From contig RQOL01000660.1 in the NCBI GenBank assembly GCA_013076295.1, forward strand, positions 6,178,494 through 6,242,493: 64,000 nt of DNA, written 5' to 3'. This DNA comes from Sanderia malayensis (taxonomy: Eukaryota; Cnidaria; Scyphozoa; Semaeostomeae; Pelagiidae). The notes beneath the pieces are model-generated. The model was not told where the DNA came from. It did no database searches and saw only the letters and a program-made list of their open reading frames with translations. A program made the position numbers and the translations under genes. Positions 60,159 to 64,000 of the stretch are shown here, piece by piece (within the stretch, counting starts at the first letter, position 1; each line of letters starts with the position of its first letter).

Positions 60159-61230
60159 TATTATTTCTGAGGACAAATGAATGAGACAGAAAGAACCCCC
60201 CTAGGGTAATCTGAAGTTATTCTTACATTATTTCTGGGTTGTTCAACTTAAGATAACTCACTTAGTGAATCAAACAACAAGGCTTTTTCATTAGACAAGA
60301 ATCAAACAACAAGGTGAATTTTATACAATCGAATTGACCAAGTGGTTAATAAAGCATACTAATAACAAATTTACAACACATTTCATCTCCATTTACAGGT
60401 CTACTTGTTTAGTTACCATGGCATTGCCAAGAGGTTGTTGTGGGCTATAATTAAGTTCTCAGTAACAAAGGCATGCTAAATACACCATTGATCCAAGTTT
60501 AAGTTTCTCGATTTATCACTGCAATTTTAAAAAACTGTCTGAAAATGTTTAAAGATAGTTACCAGCATGAAAGTCCATCAAAATACACAATGAAGTGAAT
60601 TGTATTTATGCAAATATTGGATCAAAAGCCATACAGGAAAGCAGAAAGTTGTTGTTGCGTTGTAATCCTTAAGGAAGCCTTTTAAAAGTGCACTTCACCT
60701 GGCCACCCCAGATTTTAACATCAACAGAGATATATTGCTATTCTTGAAAAATGTCACAAATAATGATCCATAAATGTGCACTATGTAATAATGACTATTT
60801 TTTTAACTTTGGCATCATTTCCCCATTAATTTCCATTAAAAACGTTATGCTAAGGGATGCTAAGACTTAGTAAAACAAATGAGCAGCCACCCAATATTTC
60901 TGCTGCTATCGAAATCATTAAAAGCCCACTACAATGTGATCTTTTGCATTCTATTGTAAACCTTTCTTTTTGCAGGGGCATAGTCTATTAATCGAACCCT
61001 AAGACTTTGGATTCCGGACCAGACCATTGGACCGGATCATTGAACCCGGAACATAGAGAATGTGAGTAGTGTTCAAATATACTTTTTTATTGTTTCGGTG
61101 ATATTTCCGTGCATCATGATACATGAATAACAAAGCTTGGTTATGGTGAGAATTTGAAGTCATGGTCTTGAAAAGAGGTTACCTTTGTTATATTCATTTT
61201 TGCCGTGTTTTATTGACAAATTTAACCATT
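60159..61230. other. Intergenic, nothing recognised
   Basis: AT-rich sequence with a short local duplication of AGAATCAAACAACAAGG near 60264-60313. The stretch around 60975-61070 follows a good acceptor-like tract, but all frames close quickly. No gene is supported. Confidence 0.3.
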
Positions 61231-61810
61231 AATTTAACCTGCAAGTATGCTGCACGCATGCGTATAAGACAAGTTCCCACGTCCAATGTACCCTGTGATT
61301 GCTTTGACCCAATTTCCATGCTGTACGAATAATTTGGTGACCAGCAGAAGAATTATGAAGATGGGAAATGAAGAACCAGAAAGATGTATTGCAACAAAGG
61401 GCATTTCTTGTTTTTCATTCTTTAGTTCAACTATGAAGGAAGCAGAAACAAGCGAACTGTTGCCAAAGAGTACAAAGTGGCTTCATGAAGCACCGAAGCG
61501 TTGATGGTTCTTGCGGTATCAGGTAAGTTTCTTCAAGGCCTAATTAAGAGAAGCAAAAACTATTACGTCTTCTATTTACGTTGTTCTGTTCAGCCATTTC
61601 AGGTCTTACATTACGTTTTGGTGAGGGGAACATGCTAATTGTGTTATTTTTATTTCAGTTTAAGGATGAAAACAGATATGGCTAAAGCAAAATCGAATGA
61701 AAAACCAGGTAATTTATATTTTCAATCTTACTTTATTTATGAATGCATACATGTTTTTATAAGAAACCTGAATTAGCACTTAAATTTTAAACATATCCTT
61801 GCTTTTTAAG
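61231..61810. mobile_element. Left arm of a large inverted-repeat element
   Basis: From AATTTAACCTGCAAGTAT to about 61810, this sequence reappears as the reverse complement of 62732-64000, where the right arm reaches the last base of the window. Both arms hold the same exon-like segments, including GCCAAAGAGTACAAAGTGG and ATGGCTAAAGCAAAATCGAA before GT donors, but with stops in all frames. The left arm lacks about 640 bp present in the right arm (63254-63890). Confidence 0.75.
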
Positions 61811-61840
61811 TAAAAGGTCCTTAATTTGGCATGAAAAATA

Positions 61841-62321
61841 CAGTCAAATTTGAATAGTTCAAACTCTATCGAATGTAAATGACATCCTCCATCTTTTGAA
61901 GAATCACCAAATAATCAATCAATCCTTACAAAACAAAGACCTTTATAGTGTGAACTGTTTTCCCAAGGGGAAACAATCCTTTTAGTAGAATGGTGCAGGA
62001 ACATATCCGTGTGGCCAGAGGAAGGTCTCATGAGGTAAGGCATTAACACTATTCTACTATGAATATATAATATTATTTTCTTATGTCAGCGTTCCAGATT
62101 AAGAGGCGAGAACACTATCTAACCATAACGTTGTAGATGCTCTTTTTGTTTACGTGAATGTGTCACTACTTGTCAATGCTATTTGTTTATAGATATAAAT
62201 ATACAAGTCTGAAAAGGTGGGAGGAAGTGTCATACGGTTTGCTTCGCTTTCGAAAGAATTTGGAAATTTAAATTTGATAGAGTTGGAATAACACGAGCTC
62301 AAACTATTCAAATTTGATTGT
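61841..62321. mobile_element. Nested MITE with CAGTCAAATTTGAATAGTTC ends
   Basis: The left end CAGTCAAATTTGAATAGTTC, followed by AAACTCTATCGAA, is matched inverted at 62270-62321 (TTTGATAGAGTT, then CAAACTATTCAAATTTGATTG). It lies in the spacer between the two large arms. The terminal style is Tc1/pogo-like. No coding frame is present. Confidence 0.65.
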
Positions 62322-62731
62322 AGCTATATATTTTGAATCATAACTTATATGTAGCGAATTTAGAATATAATATAAACTGAAATTGATCCTTCCTATAAAT
62401 CTATATGATAAAATGAATACAATAATTTTTGGCGTATTTAATAACAATTTTAATTTTTACTTTGTTTCATCTTCTTTATAAGATCCATGTTGCTATTTTT
62501 CTCATACTTTTCTTCATCTTGCTTCAGTCACAAATCTCAATTTGCTTCATAATGTTTGTCACTTTTTGGAATAAGCAATGTACAAAGAACGTTATATGTT
62601 AAATATAAATATGACGTAATAATGATCTCTTTTTCATCATTCATTACTAATGTTGTCTTCATCATCTTCGTTCATTTCCTCTCCCGCCATATTTTCCCTA
62701 GAAATGGAAATATATCAATTTGAAAAAACAA

Positions 62732-64000
62732 GGATATGTTTAAAATTTAAGTGCTAATTCAGGTTTCTTATAAAAACATGTATGATTCAAAAATAAAGTA
62801 AGATTGGAAATATGAATTACCTGGTTTTTCATTCGATTTTGCTTTAGCCATATCTTTTTTCATCCTTGAATTGGAATAAAAATAACACAATTAGCATGTT
62901 CACCTTCAAACAAGAATATCAATAAGCAGATTGAAGCAAGCGAACGTAATTTACGACCAGTAAGACCTGAAATGGCTGAGGAGAACCAAGTAATACGTAA
63001 TAAATTTTTGCTTCTCTGAATTAGGCCTTGAAGAAACTTACCTGATACCGCAAGAACCATCAACGCTTCGGTGCTTCATGAAGCCACTTTGTACTATTTG
63101 GCAACAGTTCGCTTGTTTCTGCTTCCTTCATAGTTGAACTAAAGAATGAAAAACAATAAATGCCTTGTATTGCAATACAGTTTGTCAAAAACATCTTTCT
63201 GGCTCTTCGTTTTCAATCTTCATAGTTCATGTTCTCTCTCCCTTCTGCTGGCTTTCTAAACTCGTTTCTCTCTCGACGACCAAAAACCAAAAGAAATGAG
63301 AAACCGCGTGCGACAATCTTCAGGCGTCGCAAAAGTCATGTGACTAGCCATATTTGGTAAAACCATACAGAACCGGAAATGCAATCTCCTCGTGAATCAC
63401 ATGATCCAAGTTCAAGGCCGCATGCGTACCTAGAAGATTCCCACATGCACTTCATAGAAGCAATATTGGGTGACTTTGTTAGCAAACTGCATGAGCCACA
63501 ATCAACCATTGTTGGAGGCATTACCAGCTTCTACACAGAAGTTTCTACTATTGCGTAACATTGGCAATGATAGGCATTCCTCGAAGTGCTTTTGGTTTTG
63601 CCGTCAACAAAGAATTTTATAAATATACAACGAATAAAAAAGCATTATCTTGAAAAACTAGCAAAATAAATTTGGAAATTACCCGGTTCCAATAAAATTT
63701 CGCCAAAAAAACGGCGAAACCCTATCTTCCCCGGGGGAACCTATGCCCCGTGCCGAGCAGCCACTAAAGCTCCCCACCTTTCTCATTTTGCCAAATGGAG
63801 ACACTGTTCCCTACTGCAAAATTTTCCAGAGAAGTGATCTCCAACCGAAAGTAATAAAACTTCCCAGTGGCATATAACACAGGCATATGGTCACCAAATT
63901 ATTCACACAGCATGGAAATTGAGTCAGAACAATCAGGGAGTACATTGGACGTGGGAACATGTCTTATACGCATGCGTCCAATATACTTGCAGGTTAAATT
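62732..64000. mobile_element. Right arm of the large inverted-repeat element (cut by window end)
   Basis: This is the reverse complement of 61231-61810, interrupted by an extra 63254-63890 segment. The arm reaches the window edge (AGGTTAAATT matching AATTTAACCT at 61231), so the element ends cannot be defined. A 61-codon minus-strand frame in the extra segment (63336-63521) is Cys-rich but unrecognised and not counted as a gene. Confidence 0.75.

Overview
This is a 64-kb piece of an animal nuclear genome. The genes carry many short exons separated by long AT-rich introns with GT-AG borders, and the space between them is filled with DNA-transposon debris. No bacterial gene structure is visible. 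The transposon mix (ISL2EU-like, P-element-like, hAT-like, TTAA-flanked MITEs) and the peptide precursor with Gly-basic-Asp spacing suggest a cnidarian or other early-branching marine invertebrate. That placement is inference and no species is named.

Layout. At 709-1296 (-) lies a small intronless ORF for an unrecognised, probably N-myristoylated protein with a long Gly/Ala-rich hydrophobic core. From 2681 to about 19000 (+) is centlein (CNTLN), a centriole-linker coiled-coil protein, reconstructed as at least 32 coding exons with continuous reading phase. Immediately behind it, at 19628-22495 (+), is a complete six-exon fructose-1,6-bisphosphatase of 335 aa. A 2.8-kb transposon with terminal inverted repeats follows at 24029-26864. 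It holds remnants of two convergent genes and a 76-bp minisatellite. From 28658 to 53268 (+) an eleven-exon DAPK-family Ser/Thr kinase spans almost 25 kb. Its introns are packed with mobile DNA: a 1.19-kb near-perfect inverted duplication with an intact 363-aa ORF, and a 5.6-kb MITE that carries two related satellite arrays of 79-bp and 86-bp units. They also hold a P-element transposase fossil and several MITEs. At 57082-57896 (+) is a two-exon secreted protein of 239 aa made of 28 tandem D-[AP]-[GY]-YYG units separated by Lys/Arg. The final 5 kb contains MITEs and one arm pair of a large inverted-repeat element that runs off the window end.

Working together. Centlein (centrosome cohesion), FBPase (gluconeogenesis) and the DAPK-like kinase (Ca2+/calmodulin signalling, cytoskeleton and cell death) have no obvious shared pathway. 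This is an ordinary metazoan neighbourhood rather than a functional cluster. The parts most worth following up are the tandem GYYG peptide precursor, the satellite arrays inside a MITE, the palindromic PIN-like ORF element, and the close centlein/FBPase junction.
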